NCBI GenBank assembly: GCA_963754535.1
Contig: CAVWGG010000024.1
Span: 1-64,000 of the forward strand
DNA length: 64,000 bases
Reading direction: 5' to 3'
Source of the DNA: RPQJ01 sp963754535
GTDB taxonomy: Bacteria; Pseudomonadota; Gammaproteobacteria; Steroidobacterales; Steroidobacteraceae
A model generated the notes under the pieces. The model was not told where the DNA came from, made no database searches, and was given only the letters and a program-made list of their open reading frames with translations. A program made the position numbers and the translations under genes. This document shows, piece by piece, positions 1-18,433 of the stretch. Positions within the stretch are counted from its first letter, which is position 1. Every line of letters starts with the position of its first letter.

Positions 1-478
1 CACCAGCGGCAGTGCGCGAAAGCCTTGTTGGCGTCGGCCATGCGGCGCGGCGTCTTCACGCTCGCGCACGGCGGCGCCGCGGTTTTCGGAGGCCTCGAGC
101 AGCTCGGAGGCGAGGCGCTGCGCCATCGACTTCTCGCTGCGGGCGGTCGCGGCGTCGATGACCCAGCGCATCGCGAGCGTCTGGCGGCGCTGCGCGCGCA
201 CTTCGATCGGCACCTTAGGCGGCGCCGCCGACGCGGCGCGACTTCACTTCGACCATCGGCTTCACGTTGTCGAGCGCCGGCGTCAGCAGGTCGAGCGTGG
301 CCTTGGCCGGGGCGGCCGGTCTTTCGGCGATGCGGTTGATCGCGCCGGCGAGAATGCGCTCGGCGACGTACTTCTTGCCGCGCTCCATGACCATGTTCAT
401 GAACTTCGCCAGCAGGACGCTGTTGAACTTCGGGTCCGGCAGGATGGTGCGGGTGGGGGCTTGGGATCTACGCGACAT
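1..478 (-). CDS. rpsG: 30S ribosomal protein S7 (frame-disrupted, stop codon just outside window)
   Basis: Small-subunit head protein that binds 16S rRNA and nucleates assembly. The N-terminal two thirds read cleanly from the ATG at 478 (MSRRSQ...) through VEVKSRRVGG, an S7 signature. The frame then breaks near 217-222 at a TAA. The following DNA encodes the expected VPIEVRAQRR and AMRW segments in another frame, and a second break near 47-58 is needed to reach the conserved ending ANKAFAHCRW at positions 3-32. Total length (about 159 codons) matches the family. The first break fits loss of CC from a TAC-CAG-GTG context; the second fits one extra base. An essential single-copy gene should not be broken twice, so I infer sequence error. 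It lies downstream of rpsL, as in the str operon. Confidence 0.9.
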
Positions 479-557
479 GGTGAATTCCGCTTCGCTAGTG
501 AGCTAGTGGCTGGACTAGTGATAGTCGACTGGTCAGGGGTTCAAGTGGAGAAAGAGA

Positions 558-935
558 TCAACCGCCCTTCGGGCGCTTGGCGCCGTACTTGGAACGGCTC
601 TGCTTGCGGTCGGCCACGCCGGCGCAATCGAGCGTGCCGCGCACGGTGTGGTAGCGCACGCCAGGAAGGTCCTTGACGCGGCCGCCGCGGATGAGCACCA
701 CCGAGTGCTCCTGCAGGTTGTGGCCTTCGCCGCCGATGTAGCTGATCACTTCGTAGCCGTTGGTAAGGCGCACCTTGGCGACCTTGCGCAGGGCCGAGTT
801 CGGCTTCTTCGGCGTGGTCGTGTAGACGCGCGTGCAGACGCCGCGCTTCTGCGGCGAATTGCCGAGGGCGGGGACCTTGCTCTTGGCGGCGGCTTCGCCG
901 CGCGGCGCACGGATCAGCTGATTGACGGTTGACAT
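558..935 (-). CDS. rpsL: 30S ribosomal protein S12
   Basis: Decoding-centre protein of the small subunit. The 125-residue product starts MSTVNQLIR and carries the near-invariant TTTPKKPNSALRK and GGRVKDLPGVRYH blocks. The lysine in PKKPNS, the residue changed in many streptomycin-resistant strains, is the wild-type one. The reading frame stays open for 20 codons upstream, but the family start is the ATG at 935. It precedes rpsG on the same strand, the usual str operon order. Confidence 0.97.
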   Translation of the reverse strand: MSTVNQLIRAPRGEAAAKSKVPALGNSPQKRGVCTRVYTTTPKKPNSALRKVAKVRLTNGYEVISYIGGEGHNLQEHSVVLIRGGRVKDLPGVRYHTVRGTLDCAGVADRKQSRSKYGAKRPKGG

Positions 936-1237
936 TGTTAAGGACCGACTCCAGGTGGGCGGACGCTCTGGCGCCCGCCGCGTTACATCAAGCAAGAAAC
1001 ACCGGGCCGCCCTGCGGCGGCCCGATATGGTTCAAACGAATGCCGCACGGGAGGATCGCCGGCAGCATCCCAAACAAGGGGCCGAAATTTTAGGCATCGG
1101 CCCCGGGGAAGTCAATGAACAAGGGGTTAGTGACTAGGGGCTAGGGGTTAGTCGAACCGGCGGCTGCGCCGCGCGCCGACGAAGTCGGCTTCCGACTATC
1201 CCCTAACCCCTATCCCCTAGCCCGCTTCCCGCGGGCT
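936..1237. other. Intergenic region rpoC-rpsL
   Basis: About 300 bases without a gene. The part next to rpsL holds a C+G-rich stretch with no clear hairpin/T-run terminator. The part next to rpoC (1123-1223) holds the heptad-repeat hairpin listed separately. A promoter for rpsL must lie here or further upstream, but no convincing -35/-10 pair was found. Confidence 0.5.
1123..1223. repeat. GGGGTTA/GGGGCTA heptad hairpin, copy 1
   Basis: The left arm (1123-1154) reads as GGGGTTA, GTGACTA and GGGGCTA-like units ending in TTAGTCG. The right arm (1193-1223) is its approximate reverse complement, CGACTATCCCC followed by TAACCCC and TATCCCC units. The arms enclose a GC-rich spacer of about 40 bases. 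It lies just after the rpoC stop and could act as a transcription terminator or RNA-stabilising hairpin. Two related copies flank tuf. Confidence 0.75.
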
Positions 1238-5458
<4,221 letters not shown>

Positions 5459-5495
5459 TGGGTCACCTGCGCAGTGGTGGCGGCCTCGAGGCCGC

Positions 5496-9647
<4,152 letters not shown>

Positions 9648-9708
9648 TGCGATCACCCTCTCTAGGCTGCCGATGCCGGCGCCTGAGCGCGACGGAAACT
9701 ACCGGACG

Positions 9709-9757
9709 AAAAAACAACGAACAGGGGCCACCGGACGGTGCTGTTGCACCGCCCGGC
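9709..9757 (-). terminator. Hairpin in the rplL-rpoB spacer (attenuator-like)
   Basis: On the minus strand an 11-bp stem (CCGGGCGGTGC with GCACCGTCCGG, one mismatch possible) is followed after a short interval by a T-rich stretch GTTTTTTCGTCC. This is the position where enterobacteria place a partial terminator and RNase III site that reduces rpoBC relative to ribosomal protein expression. The role here is inferred from position. Confidence 0.5.
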
Positions 9758-9795
9758 TCCCCTTGCTGCAACGGGCACGGGCCCGTGCATCGCGG

Positions 9796-10177
<382 letters not shown>

Positions 10178-10237
10178 GTCAGTTGCTCCTGTAAATGCTG
10201 TTGCCTGAATACCCGTAAATCAACGTGTGCGACCGCC

Positions 10238-10768
10238 TCAGGCGGCCGCGCTCTTCTGGTCCTTGACCGCTGCGATCGTGCGCACGAGCTTCGCGTGAGG
10301 CTCTGCCAGCGTGCGAACGAACTTGCCGATCGGGGCCTTGATGACTCCCAGCAGCTGCGCCAAAGCCTGGTCCTTCGTAGGCAGGCTTGCGACGCGCTCG
10401 AGGTCACTGCCCGGCAGAACCGTGCCGCCCAGGGACACCAGCGTCGGAACGAGCTTGTCGTTGTCCTTCGCGAATGCCTTGATCAGCCGTGCTGCCGCGC
10501 CCGGATCGTCCTGCGAGAAGGCGAGGATCAGCGGACCCTTGAGCTTGTCACCGACGCACTCGAACTGAGTGCCGGCGATGGCTCGACGGGCCAGCGTGTT
10601 CTTCACCACGCGCATGTAGACGCGGTTGGCGCGGGCCTTGGCGCGGAGCTCGGTGAGCTTCGCAACCGGCAGCCCCCGGTATTCCGCAGCGACCACGGAC
10701 AGCGCGGACTGCGCGACCGTTGCCACTTCGGCGACCAGTGCCTTCTTGTCGTCAAATCTAAGCGCCAT
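10238..10768 (-). CDS. rplJ: 50S ribosomal protein L10
   Basis: L10 anchors the L7/L12 stalk to 23S rRNA and, as the L10-L12 complex, represses its own mRNA. The 176-residue product starts MALRFDDKKALVAEV behind a strong AGGAGG site. The N-terminal rRNA-binding domain (AEYRGLPVAKLTELRAKAR) and the C-terminal helix that binds L12 dimers are both in place. It precedes rplL by about 60 bases. Autoregulation is supported by the leader element upstream. Confidence 0.97.
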   Translation of the reverse strand: MALRFDDKKALVAEVATVAQSALSVVAAEYRGLPVAKLTELRAKARANRVYMRVVKNTLARRAIAGTQFECVGDKLKGPLILAFSQDDPGAAARLIKAFAKDNDKLVPTLVSLGGTVLPGSDLERVASLPTKDQALAQLLGVIKAPIGKFVRTLAEPHAKLVRTIAAVKDQKSAAA

Positions 10769-10799
10769 GTCTTCCTCCTGGCCTGAAGATCAAACTTCG

Positions 10800-10980
10800 A
10801 ACACCCATCCTTAGGCGTTCGCCCTTCTTAAGAAGGCGGACCTTCGGCAGTGAGACACTGACTCGGGTACCACCATCTGCGCAGGCTGCGCGATTAAGGG
10901 AGCGACTCTGCGAAGAGCTCTCCCGCCTGCGGTCTTCGATGATGACCGGCCCCCGCTTTACACCACCGAGGTGGTGCTGG
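10800..10980 (-). promoter_or_regulatory. L10 leader-like RNA upstream of rplJ
   Basis: On the minus strand the 284-base rplA-rplJ spacer contains TTAATCGCGCAGCC-TGCGCAGATGGTGG, closely resembling the core of the enterobacterial L10 leader (CCTGCGTAGACGGTGA). Paired segments surround it, including CCGCCTTCTTAAGAAGGGCG. In that family L10-(L12)4 binds the leader and blocks translation of rplJ-rplL. The match is by eye; the exact boundaries are approximate. Confidence 0.6.
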
Positions 10981-10999
10981 CGCCACTCGCGTGGCGCCG
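10959..10999 (-). other. Tandem hairpins after rplA
   Basis: Two adjacent perfect stems lie in the spacer after rplA: GGCGCCAC-GCGA-GTGGCGCC and CACCACC-T-CGGTGGTG (minus strand). Neither is followed by a long T run. They may protect the upstream rplKA mRNA or form part of the rplJ leader structure. Confidence 0.45.
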
Positions 11000-11052
11000 G
11001 GCGACAGCCGGCCCTGCATCAAAACCTTGAATTCAAAAAACTTCGTCCCGGC

Positions 11053-11757
11053 TCAGCCCGCGGTCGACGTGAGCGACGACTGGTCGACCGGCACGCCGGG
11101 ACCCATCGTCGACGACACGGTGACCTTGCGCAGGTAGACGCCCTTCGACGACGCCGGCTTGGACTTCTGCAGGTCGCCCAGCAGGGCCTGCAGGTTCTCC
11201 TTCAGCTTCGACGTGTCGAAGCTCGCCTTGCCGATCGTGCAATGGATCACGCCGCCCTTGTCGGTACGGAAACGCACCTGGCCGGCCTTCGCATTGCGGA
11301 CGGCGCCCGCGACGTCCGGCGTGACCGTGCCGACTTTCGGGTTCGGCATCAGGCCGCGCGGACCGAGGATCTGGCCGAGCTGGCCCACGACGCGCATGGC
11401 GTCCGGGCTGGCGACGACCACGTCGAAGTTGAGTTCACCCGCCTTCACCTTTTCGGCGAGGTCTTCCATGCCGACGATGTCGGCGCCGGCTTCACGCGCG
11501 AGATCGGCGTTCTTGCCCTGCGTGAACACGGCGACGCGAACGGTCTTGCCCGTGCCGTGCGGGAGCACGGTCGAGCCGCGGACCTGCTGGTCCGACTTGG
11601 ACGCGTCCACGCCCAGGTTGACCGACACGTCGACGGCTTCGTCGAACTTGGCGGTGGCGAACTGCTTGACGATGCCGATGGCATCGTCGATCGGGTACTG
11701 CTTGCCCGGGACGATCTTCTCGGCCCACGGCTTCATACGCTTGGCGACGGCAACCAT
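11053..11757 (-). CDS. rplA: 50S ribosomal protein L1
   Basis: L1 forms the mobile stalk at the ribosomal E site and can repress the rplK-rplA message. The 234-residue product starts MVAVAKRMK and contains the L1 signature (GRGLMPNPKVGTVT-like, here GPRGLMPNPKVGTVT). A GGAGG sequence inside the end of rplK supplies the ribosome site. The rplK stop and the rplA start are 2 bases apart, indicating coupled translation. Confidence 0.98.
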   Translation of the reverse strand: MVAVAKRMKPWAEKIVPGKQYPIDDAIGIVKQFATAKFDEAVDVSVNLGVDASKSDQQVRGSTVLPHGTGKTVRVAVFTQGKNADLAREAGADIVGMEDLAEKVKAGELNFDVVVASPDAMRVVGQLGQILGPRGLMPNPKVGTVTPDVAGAVRNAKAGQVRFRTDKGGVIHCTIGKASFDTSKLKENLQALLGDLQKSKPASSKGVYLRKVTVSSTMGPGVPVDQSSLTSTAG

Positions 11758-11759
11758 GA

Positions 11760-12197
11760 TCAGACCTCCAACCCTTCGACATCGACACCCATGCTGCGGG
11801 CACTGCCCGCGATGGTCCGCACGGCCGCTTCGAGATCGGCGGCGGTCAGGTCCGGGGTCTTCGTCCTGGCGATGTCTTCGAGCTGCTTGCGCGTGATCTT
11901 GCCGACCTTGGCGGTGTTCGGCGTGCCGCTGCCCTTCTCGATGCCGATCGCCTTGCGGATCAGCACGGAAGCGGGCGGCGTCTTCATGATGAAGGTGAAG
12001 CTGCGGTCGCTGTAGACCGTGATCACCACGGGAATCGGCAGGCCCTTCTCGACCTGCTGCGTCTGCGCATTGAACTGCTTGCAGAACTCCATGATGTTGA
12101 CGCCCTGCTGGCCGAGCGCCGGACCGATCGGCGGGCTCGGGTTCGCCTGGCCTGCAGGCACCTGCAGCTTGACGTAGCCGTTTACTTTCTTTGCCAT
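11760..12197 (-). CDS. rplK: 50S ribosomal protein L11
   Basis: L11 binds the GTPase-associated region of 23S rRNA and is required for the RelA stringent response. The 145-residue product starts MAKKVNGYVKLQVPAGQANPSPPIGPALGQ (family signature, shown here in part) and includes the C-terminal segment GSARSMGVDVEG. It follows nusG in the usual secE-nusG-rplK-rplA order. Confidence 0.98.
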   Translation of the reverse strand: MAKKVNGYVKLQVPAGQANPSPPIGPALGQQGVNIMEFCKQFNAQTQQVEKGLPIPVVITVYSDRSFTFIMKTPPASVLIRKAIGIEKGSGTPNTAKVGKITRKQLEDIARTKTPDLTAADLEAAVRTIAGSARSMGVDVEGLEV

Positions 12198-12249
12198 CTC
12201 TCTCTACCTCTGTTGGGTGCGAACGCCCTCGCGGGCTCCCCGTTTGAGC

Positions 12250-12783
12250 TCAGGCCTTTTCGACCTGGCTGAATTCCAATTCGACGGGCGTCGAGCGCCC
12301 GAGGATCTGAACCGCGACCTGCATGCGGCTCTTCTCGTAATTGACCGACTCGACGACGCCGTTGAAGTCGTTGAACGGGCCGTCCGTGACGCGCACGACT
12401 TCGCCCGGCTCGAACAGCACCTTCGGCCGCGGCTTCTCGGCGCCTTCCTCGACCCGGCGCAGGATGGCATTCGCCTCGCGCTCCGTGATCGGGGCCGGAC
12501 GCTCGGGCGTGCCGCCGATGAACCCGAGGACCTTCGGCGTCTCGCGCACGAGGTGCCAGGTGTCTTCGTTCATCTCCATCTGCACGAGCACGTAGCCCGG
12601 GAAGAACTTGCGCTCGCTCTTGCGGCGCTGCCCGTCCCGCATCTCGACCACTTCTTCGGTCGGGACCAGGATCTCGCCGAACTTGTCGTCGAGCCCGTGG
12701 AGCTTGATGCGGTCCTTCAGGCTCGCCGAGACCTTGTGCTCGAAGTTCGAGTAGGCGTGAACGACATACCAGCGCAGCGCCAC
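12250..12783 (-). CDS. nusG: Transcription termination/antitermination protein NusG
   Basis: NusG links RNA polymerase to Rho or the ribosome. The product (177 residues) starts with GTG at 12783, giving MALRWYVVHAYSNFE. The frame is open for 61 more codons upstream, but these overlap secE and do not resemble NusG. The NGN domain has the conserved FFPGYVLVQMEM segment; the C-terminal KOW domain has EPGEVVRVTDGPFNDFNG. It starts 2 bases after the secE stop. Confidence 0.97.
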   Translation of the reverse strand: MALRWYVVHAYSNFEHKVSASLKDRIKLHGLDDKFGEILVPTEEVVEMRDGQRRKSERKFFPGYVLVQMEMNEDTWHLVRETPKVLGFIGGTPERPAPITEREANAILRRVEEGAEKPRPKVLFEPGEVVRVTDGPFNDFNGVVESVNYEKSRMQVAVQILGRSTPVELEFSQVEKA

Positions 12784-12785
12784 GG

Positions 12786-13166
12786 TCAGCCCCCTTGCCC
12801 GGTGAGGGCGCGCGTGATCGCGCCCAGCATCATGTCGAGCAGCCAGAAAAAAAGCCCCATCACGAGGATCGCCGCGACGACGACGAGCGTCATCTTGGTG
12901 GTGTCCTCGCGCGTGGGCCAGACGACCTTGCGCAGTTCGACGCGCGAACCCTGCACGAACTGCCACAGCTCGCGACCCTGCGCCGACTGCAGCGCGACGA
13001 ATATGCCCGCCGCCACCGCGACCAGCACGACGAGCCAGCGCACCGCGGCCGGGTACTGGTCGAACACGTAGAAGGACGCGATGCCTGCCACGAGGATCGC
13101 GACTGCCGCGACGAGCTTTGCTGTGTCCAGCACGCTTGCGCTGCTGGATTGTGCCTGTTCGGTCAT
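12786..13166 (-). CDS. secE: Preprotein translocase subunit SecE
   Basis: Essential clamp of the SecYEG channel. The 126-residue product (start MTEQAQSS at 13166) has three hydrophobic segments, as in E. coli SecE. It carries the diagnostic amphipathic motif VELRKVVWPTREDT just before the last membrane helix. An upstream in-frame ATG at 13268 would overlap tRNA-Trp and was not used. It is tightly linked to nusG. Confidence 0.96.
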   Translation of the reverse strand: MTEQAQSSSASVLDTAKLVAAVAILVAGIASFYVFDQYPAAVRWLVVLVAVAAGIFVALQSAQGRELWQFVQGSRVELRKVVWPTREDTTKMTLVVVAAILVMGLFFWLLDMMLGAITRALTGQGG

Positions 13167-13238
13167 TCGCTCACGCCGGGTCCGACCCGTCCTTTGTCGC
13201 TGTTTGTCTGCACGCGCCGTCGCTGTCCGCTCATCGAC

Positions 13239-13314
13239 TGGCAGGCCAGGAGGGAATCGAACCCCCAACCTGCGGTTTTGGAGACCGCCGCTCTGCCAAT
13301 TGAGCTACTGGCCT
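13239..13314 (-). tRNA. tRNA-Trp (CCA anticodon)
   Basis: Cloverleaf on the minus strand from AGGCCAG at 13314 to CTGGCCT, with encoded CCA at 13239-13241. The anticodon loop CTCCAAA gives CCA, reading UGG. The T loop GGTTCGATT is canonical. It sits between tuf and secE, its usual proteobacterial place. Confidence 0.97.
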
Positions 13315-13361
13315 GTGCTTCGCAAACTTCGCCGAAGGACTGAACGAACCCTCTTAACAAA

Positions 13362-13444
13362 GGGGTTAGGGGTTAGGGGTTAGGGGTTAGTCGGAACGGA
13401 GCGTCGAGTGTTCGACTAGCCCCTATCCCCTAACCCCTATCCCC

Positions 13445-13446
<2 letters not shown>
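13362..13446. repeat. GGGGTTA heptad hairpin, copy 2
   Basis: The left arm (13362-13394) is four tandem GGGGTTA heptads ending in GTCGG. The right arm (13413-13446) is CGACTAGCCCC followed by TATCCCC, TAACCCC and TATCCCC. It abuts the tuf stop codon at 13445-13447, so it would form a strong hairpin at the very end of the tuf transcript. The G-tract strand could also fold as a G-quadruplex. Confidence 0.8.
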
Positions 13447-14635
<1,189 letters not shown>

Positions 14636-14674
14636 GACCGATTACCTCTAGAAAATTCGTCAATCTATTCAACA

Positions 14675-14822
14675 GGGGTTAGGGGATAGGGGTTAGGGGA
14701 TAGTCGGACAGGTCAGTGACAGCGAATCAGTTCGTTCTTCGTCGCCAGGCCGACGCTCCGACTAACCCCTATCCCCTATCCCCTAACCCCTCACTAGTCC
14801 CTATTCCCTAACCCCCATCCCC
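14675..14822. repeat. GGGGTTA/GGGGATA heptad hairpin, copy 3
   Basis: The left arm (14675-14706) alternates GGGGTTA and GGGGATA units and ends TAGTCGG. The right arm (14758-14822) is CCGACTAACCCC followed by many TATCCCC, TAACCCC and TAGTCCC-like units, about twice as long as the left arm. The spacer is about 50 bases. It lies between tRNA-Thr and the tuf start codon, so it would be transcribed in the tuf leader. Confidence 0.78.
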
Positions 14823-14827
14823 TTGTC

Positions 14828-14903
14828 TGGAGCCCACGACCGGAATCGAACCGGTGACCTCGTCCTTACCAAGGACGTGCTCTACCGACTGAGCTACGTG
14901 GGC
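14828..14903 (-). tRNA. tRNA-Thr (GGT anticodon)
   Basis: Cloverleaf from GCCCACG at 14903 to CGTGGGC, discriminator T, encoded CCA at 14828-14830. The anticodon loop TTGGTAA gives GGT, reading ACC/ACU. It precedes tuf, as in the E. coli tyrU-glyT-thrT-tufB order. Confidence 0.97.
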
Positions 14904-14944
14904 CGTCTCTTCAAACTCAAGAACCCGTTCCTCGGCATTCCGGT

Positions 14945-15018
<74 letters not shown>

Positions 15019-15088
15019 AAGCGCTCGCCGGTTTCAGGTCGCCCAGTCTGGTCGCGAAGACCCACACCACTCCGCTACTCTCTGGTAC

Positions 15089-15174
<86 letters not shown>

Positions 15175-15255
15175 GCGAACAGAGAGCCGCGTATTCTCGG
15201 GGGACCGGGCGGCCGTGTCAATCCAAAACCGTCGCCCGTCCCACTGGAGGACCTG

Positions 15256-16261
15256 ATGGAAACCCGCAAGCTCGGCCGACAGGGCCTGGAAGTTGCCGCC
15301 CTCGGTCTCGGCTGCATGGGGATGACCGGCATTCTACAAGACCGGGGCCGACGCTGCCGAGTGCGAGGCAACCCTGATCGAGGCAGTCGAAGCCGGGGTG
15401 ACGCTGTTCGACACCGCCGAAGTCTACGGGCCGTACACCAACGAGGAGCTGCTCGGGCGGGTCCTCGGCGGCTCCCGGCGCGACAAAGTCGTGCTGGCCA
15501 CCAAGTTCGGCTTCGACCTGAGCCCAGACCACCGGCTCCGGCTGGGGGCTGGACAGCCGTCCGGAGCACATCCGTGAGGTCGTCGAGCAGTGCCTGCGCC
15601 GGCTCAGGACCGACCGGATCGACCTGCTGTACCAGCACCGGGTGGACCCGAAGGTGCCGATCGAGGACGTCGTCGGGACCATGGCGGAGCTCGTCCGGGC
15701 CGGCAAGGTGCGCTACCTGGGGCTGTCGGAGGCCAGTGCCACGACCCTGCGACGGGCCCACGCCGTGCACCCGATCAGCGCCCTCCAGTCCGAATATTCC
15801 CTTTTCGAACGAGGGGTTGAGCGCACGGTGCTGCCCGCCTGCCGCGAACTCGGCATCGGCCTGGTGCCCTATTGTCCGCTCGGCCGCGGCTTCCTGGCCG
15901 GCCAGCGGACCCGGGCCGAGGAGTATCCCGAGGGGGATTACCGGCGCAGTCACCCGCGGCTGCAGGAGGGCAATTTCGACGCCAACCTGCGGCTGCTGGA
16001 AAAGCTGGAAAGCGTGGCGGTACGGGCCCGGGCAACCCCCGGCCAGGTCGCGCTCGCCTGGTTGCTGGCCCAGGGTGCCGGACATCGTCCCGATCTTCGG
16101 CACCACGCGCCGCACCCGCCTGCGCGAGAACCTGGCGGCGACCAGCAGTCCAGCTGGCCTCCTGCGACCAGTTCCTGCTCGACCAGGTCTTTGCGCCGGG
16201 CAACGTCGCCGGCGCGCGTTACCTGCCGGCCGGCATGGCGACCCTCGACCGCGACCCCTGA
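15256..16261 (+). pseudogene. Aldo/keto reductase, broken by four frame changes
   Basis: The sequence encodes a recognisable NADPH-dependent aldo/keto reductase of about 330 residues, but only piecewise. The start METRKLGRQG follows a GGAGG site. Then come VTLFDTAEVYGPYTNEE (the catalytic Asp and Tyr region), VLATKFGFD (catalytic Lys) and LLYQHRVDP (catalytic His). LGLSEASATTLRR, FFERG-like and the ending AGMATLDRDP follow. Frame changes fall near 15325, 15545, 16074 and 16160, each behaving as one extra base. Either this is a decaying gene or it collects sequencing errors. It is oriented against the tRNA cluster and has no operon partner. Confidence 0.8.
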
Positions 16262-16344
16262 CCGGGGCGCCGCTGCCGGCCGGGAGGCCTGGTCCCCGGC
16301 CGTCCGGCAGGGCGCCAGCGCACGGACTGAAATCTGGCGAATCT

Positions 16345-16373
16345 TTTAATACGAATAATTTTTCGTGTATTCT
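16345..16373 (+). promoter_or_regulatory. Possible promoter upstream of terC-like gene
   Basis: A short AT-rich island in otherwise GC-rich DNA contains TTTAAT (16345-16350) and TATTCT (16368-16373) spaced by 17 bases. The -35 match is weak. It lies about 65 bases before the TerC start codon. Confidence 0.3.
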
Positions 16374-16435
16374 GCGTCCGCCGACCCGGCGACGCGGTCG
16401 TGCACTCCCCTCTTGCCTGGAAGGCGCGCACCGTC

Positions 16436-17456
16436 ATGACCGACCTGCTGCTGTTTCCGTTCGCCGACTACTGGTGGTTCTACGCCGGCTTCACGGGGTT
16501 CGTGCTGTTCGTGCTCGCGCTGGACCTGGGCGTGTTTCACCGCGACGCGCACGAAGTCAGCGCGCGCGAAGCCGCGACGTGGAGCGTGGTGTGGGTGCTG
16601 CTCGCGCTCGCCTTCAACTACCTCTTCTACCGCTACATGCTCTGGCACCTGCCGCAGGTGCCTGCGCTCGCCGGCCTCGATCACGCGAAACTCGCGGGCG
16701 ATTCCTCGCTGGAGTTCCTGGCCGGCTACGTCGTCGAGAAAGCGCTCGCCGTCGACAACGTCTTCGTGTTCGTGGCGGTGTTCTCGTACTTCGCGGTGCC
16801 GGCCAGGTACCAGCACCGCGTGCTGTTCTACGGCATCCTCGGCGCGCTGCTGTTCCGCGCGCTGTTCATCTCGCTCGGTTCGGTGCTGATGCAGTACCAC
16901 TGGATCGTGATCGTGTTCGGCGCGTTCCTGATCGCTGACCGGCATCAAGATCCTGTTCCTGCCGGAAAAGCCGATCGACCCGGAACGCAATCCGGTGATC
17001 CGCCTGGTGAAGCGCTTCGTGCCCGTCTGGCCGAAGATCGAGGGCGACAGGTTCTGGGTTCGGCACGAGGGCGTGCTGTACGCGACGCCGCTGTTCGTCG
17101 CGCTCGTGTTCATCGAGTTCTCGGACATCATCTTCGCGATCGACTCGGTGCCGGCGATCTTCGCGCTGACCAACGAGCCGCTGATCGTGTTCACCTCGAA
17201 CATTTTCGCGATCCTCGGCCTGCGCGCGATGTACTTCCTGCTCGCGAGCGCGGTGCGGTACTTCGGCTACCTCAAGTACGGCCTCGGCCTGATCCTGGTG
17301 TTCGTCGGCCTGAAGATGGTGTGGCTGAACGAGGCGTTCGGCGGCAAGTTCCCGATCACGTGGTCGCTCGGGATCATCGGCGCGATCCTGGCGCTGTCGA
17401 TGCTGGTGTCGGTGGCAGCCCGCAGGCGGACGCCGAACGAACCGTCAGGCGCCTGA
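16436..17456 (+). CDS. TerC/Alx-family integral membrane protein (one apparent frameshift)
   Basis: TerC/Alx proteins are multi-pass inner-membrane proteins linked to Mn2+ export, alkaline pH or tellurite response. The product of about 340 residues starts MTDLLLFPFADYWWFY. It has the two diagnostic acidic membrane motifs, EKALAVDNVFVF and FIEFSDIIFAIDSVPA. The frame breaks near 16930-16936 (ATCGCTGACCGGC), where one extra base separates GAFLI from TGIKILFLPEKP. The 3' end overlaps that of convergent murI by 12 bases. No yybP-ykoY riboswitch was recognised in the 175-base leader. Confidence 0.85.
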
Positions 17457-17460
17457 CGGC
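17443..17460. other. Perfect 18-bp palindrome at the terC/murI convergent ends
   Basis: CCGTCAGGCGCCTGACGG is its own reverse complement and contains the stop codons of both convergent genes. It could form a small hairpin at the end of each transcript. There is no T run, so a terminator role is unproven. Confidence 0.5.
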
Positions 17461-18329
17461 GCCTGCGCAAAGGCGAGGTCGACGATCTCGACGTCCGCCG
17501 GCAGCCAGTGGCCGGCCGAGAAACACGGCCCCGACACGCGCAAAGCGTTCGGGGCCATCGGTCGCGAGCAGCGTGACGGTGCCCGTGGCCTGGTCGTGAC
17601 GCAGCACGCCACGCTGCGTCGAGCACGTCCGCCAGCGCAGACAGCCGTCGTCGCCGCCGAATCGACGATCGCGACATCGGGTCCCAGCACCTTGCGCAGC
17701 GCGGGCGCGAGCACCGGGAAGTGCGTGCAGCCGAGCACGAGCGTGTCGGGATGCGCGGCCACCGCACCCGCGACGAAGATCTCGTCCAGATAGCGGTGAA
17801 TCACGCCTTCGACGATCGGGCCGTCCGTCCAGCCCTCTTCCGCCAACGCGACGAACAGGGGACACGCGCGCGCAGTGACGATGGCGTCGGGCCGCCTGCG
17901 CGCGATCGCCGCCTGGTAGGCGCCGCCGCGCACCGTGCTCTCCGTCGCGAGCACCGCGATGCGTCCGGCACGCGTCGCCCGGCACGCTGCCGCAGCGCCC
18001 GGCTCGAGCACGCCGATGACGGGCACCGGGTCGAATTCATGCGTGAGCGCATCGAGCGCGATGGCCGATGCGGTGTTGCACGCGACGACGAGACATTTCA
18101 CGCCGCGCTCGTGCAGCAGGCGCGCAGCCTGCAGGGAATACTGGCGGATCGAACCGGGACTCTTGGTGCCGTACGGCAGCCGCGCGGTGTCGCCGAGATA
18201 GACAAAGTCTTCGCCGGGCAGCCGGTCGAGCAATGCGCGCAGCACGGTCAACCCGCCGACGCCGGAGTCGAACACGCCGATCGGCGAGGAGTTCGAAATC
18301 GCCTGTCCGCTTTCCGGTTTGCTGCGCAT
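17445..18329 (-). CDS. murI: Glutamate racemase (three apparent frameshifts near the 3' end)
   Basis: Supplies D-glutamate for peptidoglycan. The frame from 18329 reads PIGVFDSGVGGLTVLRAL and has both catalytic cysteines in VVACNTAS and VLGCTHFP. After DSAATTA the protein continues in two other frames (ALADVLDAA, then GVLRHDQATGTVTLLATDG...) and returns to the first for ADVEIVDLAFAQAPSGA. Breaks fall near 17640, 17611 and 17500, each equal to one extra base. Repair would give about 294 residues, normal for MurI. An essential gene with three breaks in 150 bases points to sequence error. Confidence 0.88.
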   Translation of the reverse strand: MRSKPESGQAISNSSPIGVFDSGVGGLTVLRALLDRLPGEDFVYLGDTARLPYGTKSPGSIRQYSLQAARLLHERGVKCLVVACNTASAIALDALTHEFDPVPVIGVLEPGAAAACRATRAGRIAVLATESTVRGGAYQAAIARRRPDAIVTARACPLFVALAEEGWTDGPIVEGVIHRYLDEIFVAGAVAAHPDTLVLGCTHFPVLAPALRKVLGPDVAIVDSAATTAVCAGGRARRSVACCVTTRPRAPSRCSRPMAPNALRVSGPCFSAGHWLPADVEIVDLAFAQAPSGA

Positions 18330-18433
18330 TGGTGTCTATTTTGCCGACGGTTCGCAGCATAGCTGACGCTGCAATGGACATAACGCCACGGCACGTGCAG
18401 GAGCCTCTTCACTCCTGACCCGCGGCGTGCATA

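Noticed and set aside
16262..16435. Possible yybP-ykoY manganese riboswitch before the TerC-family gene
   Set aside because: TerC/Alx genes often carry this element, but the conserved core sequences were not found in the 175-base leader.
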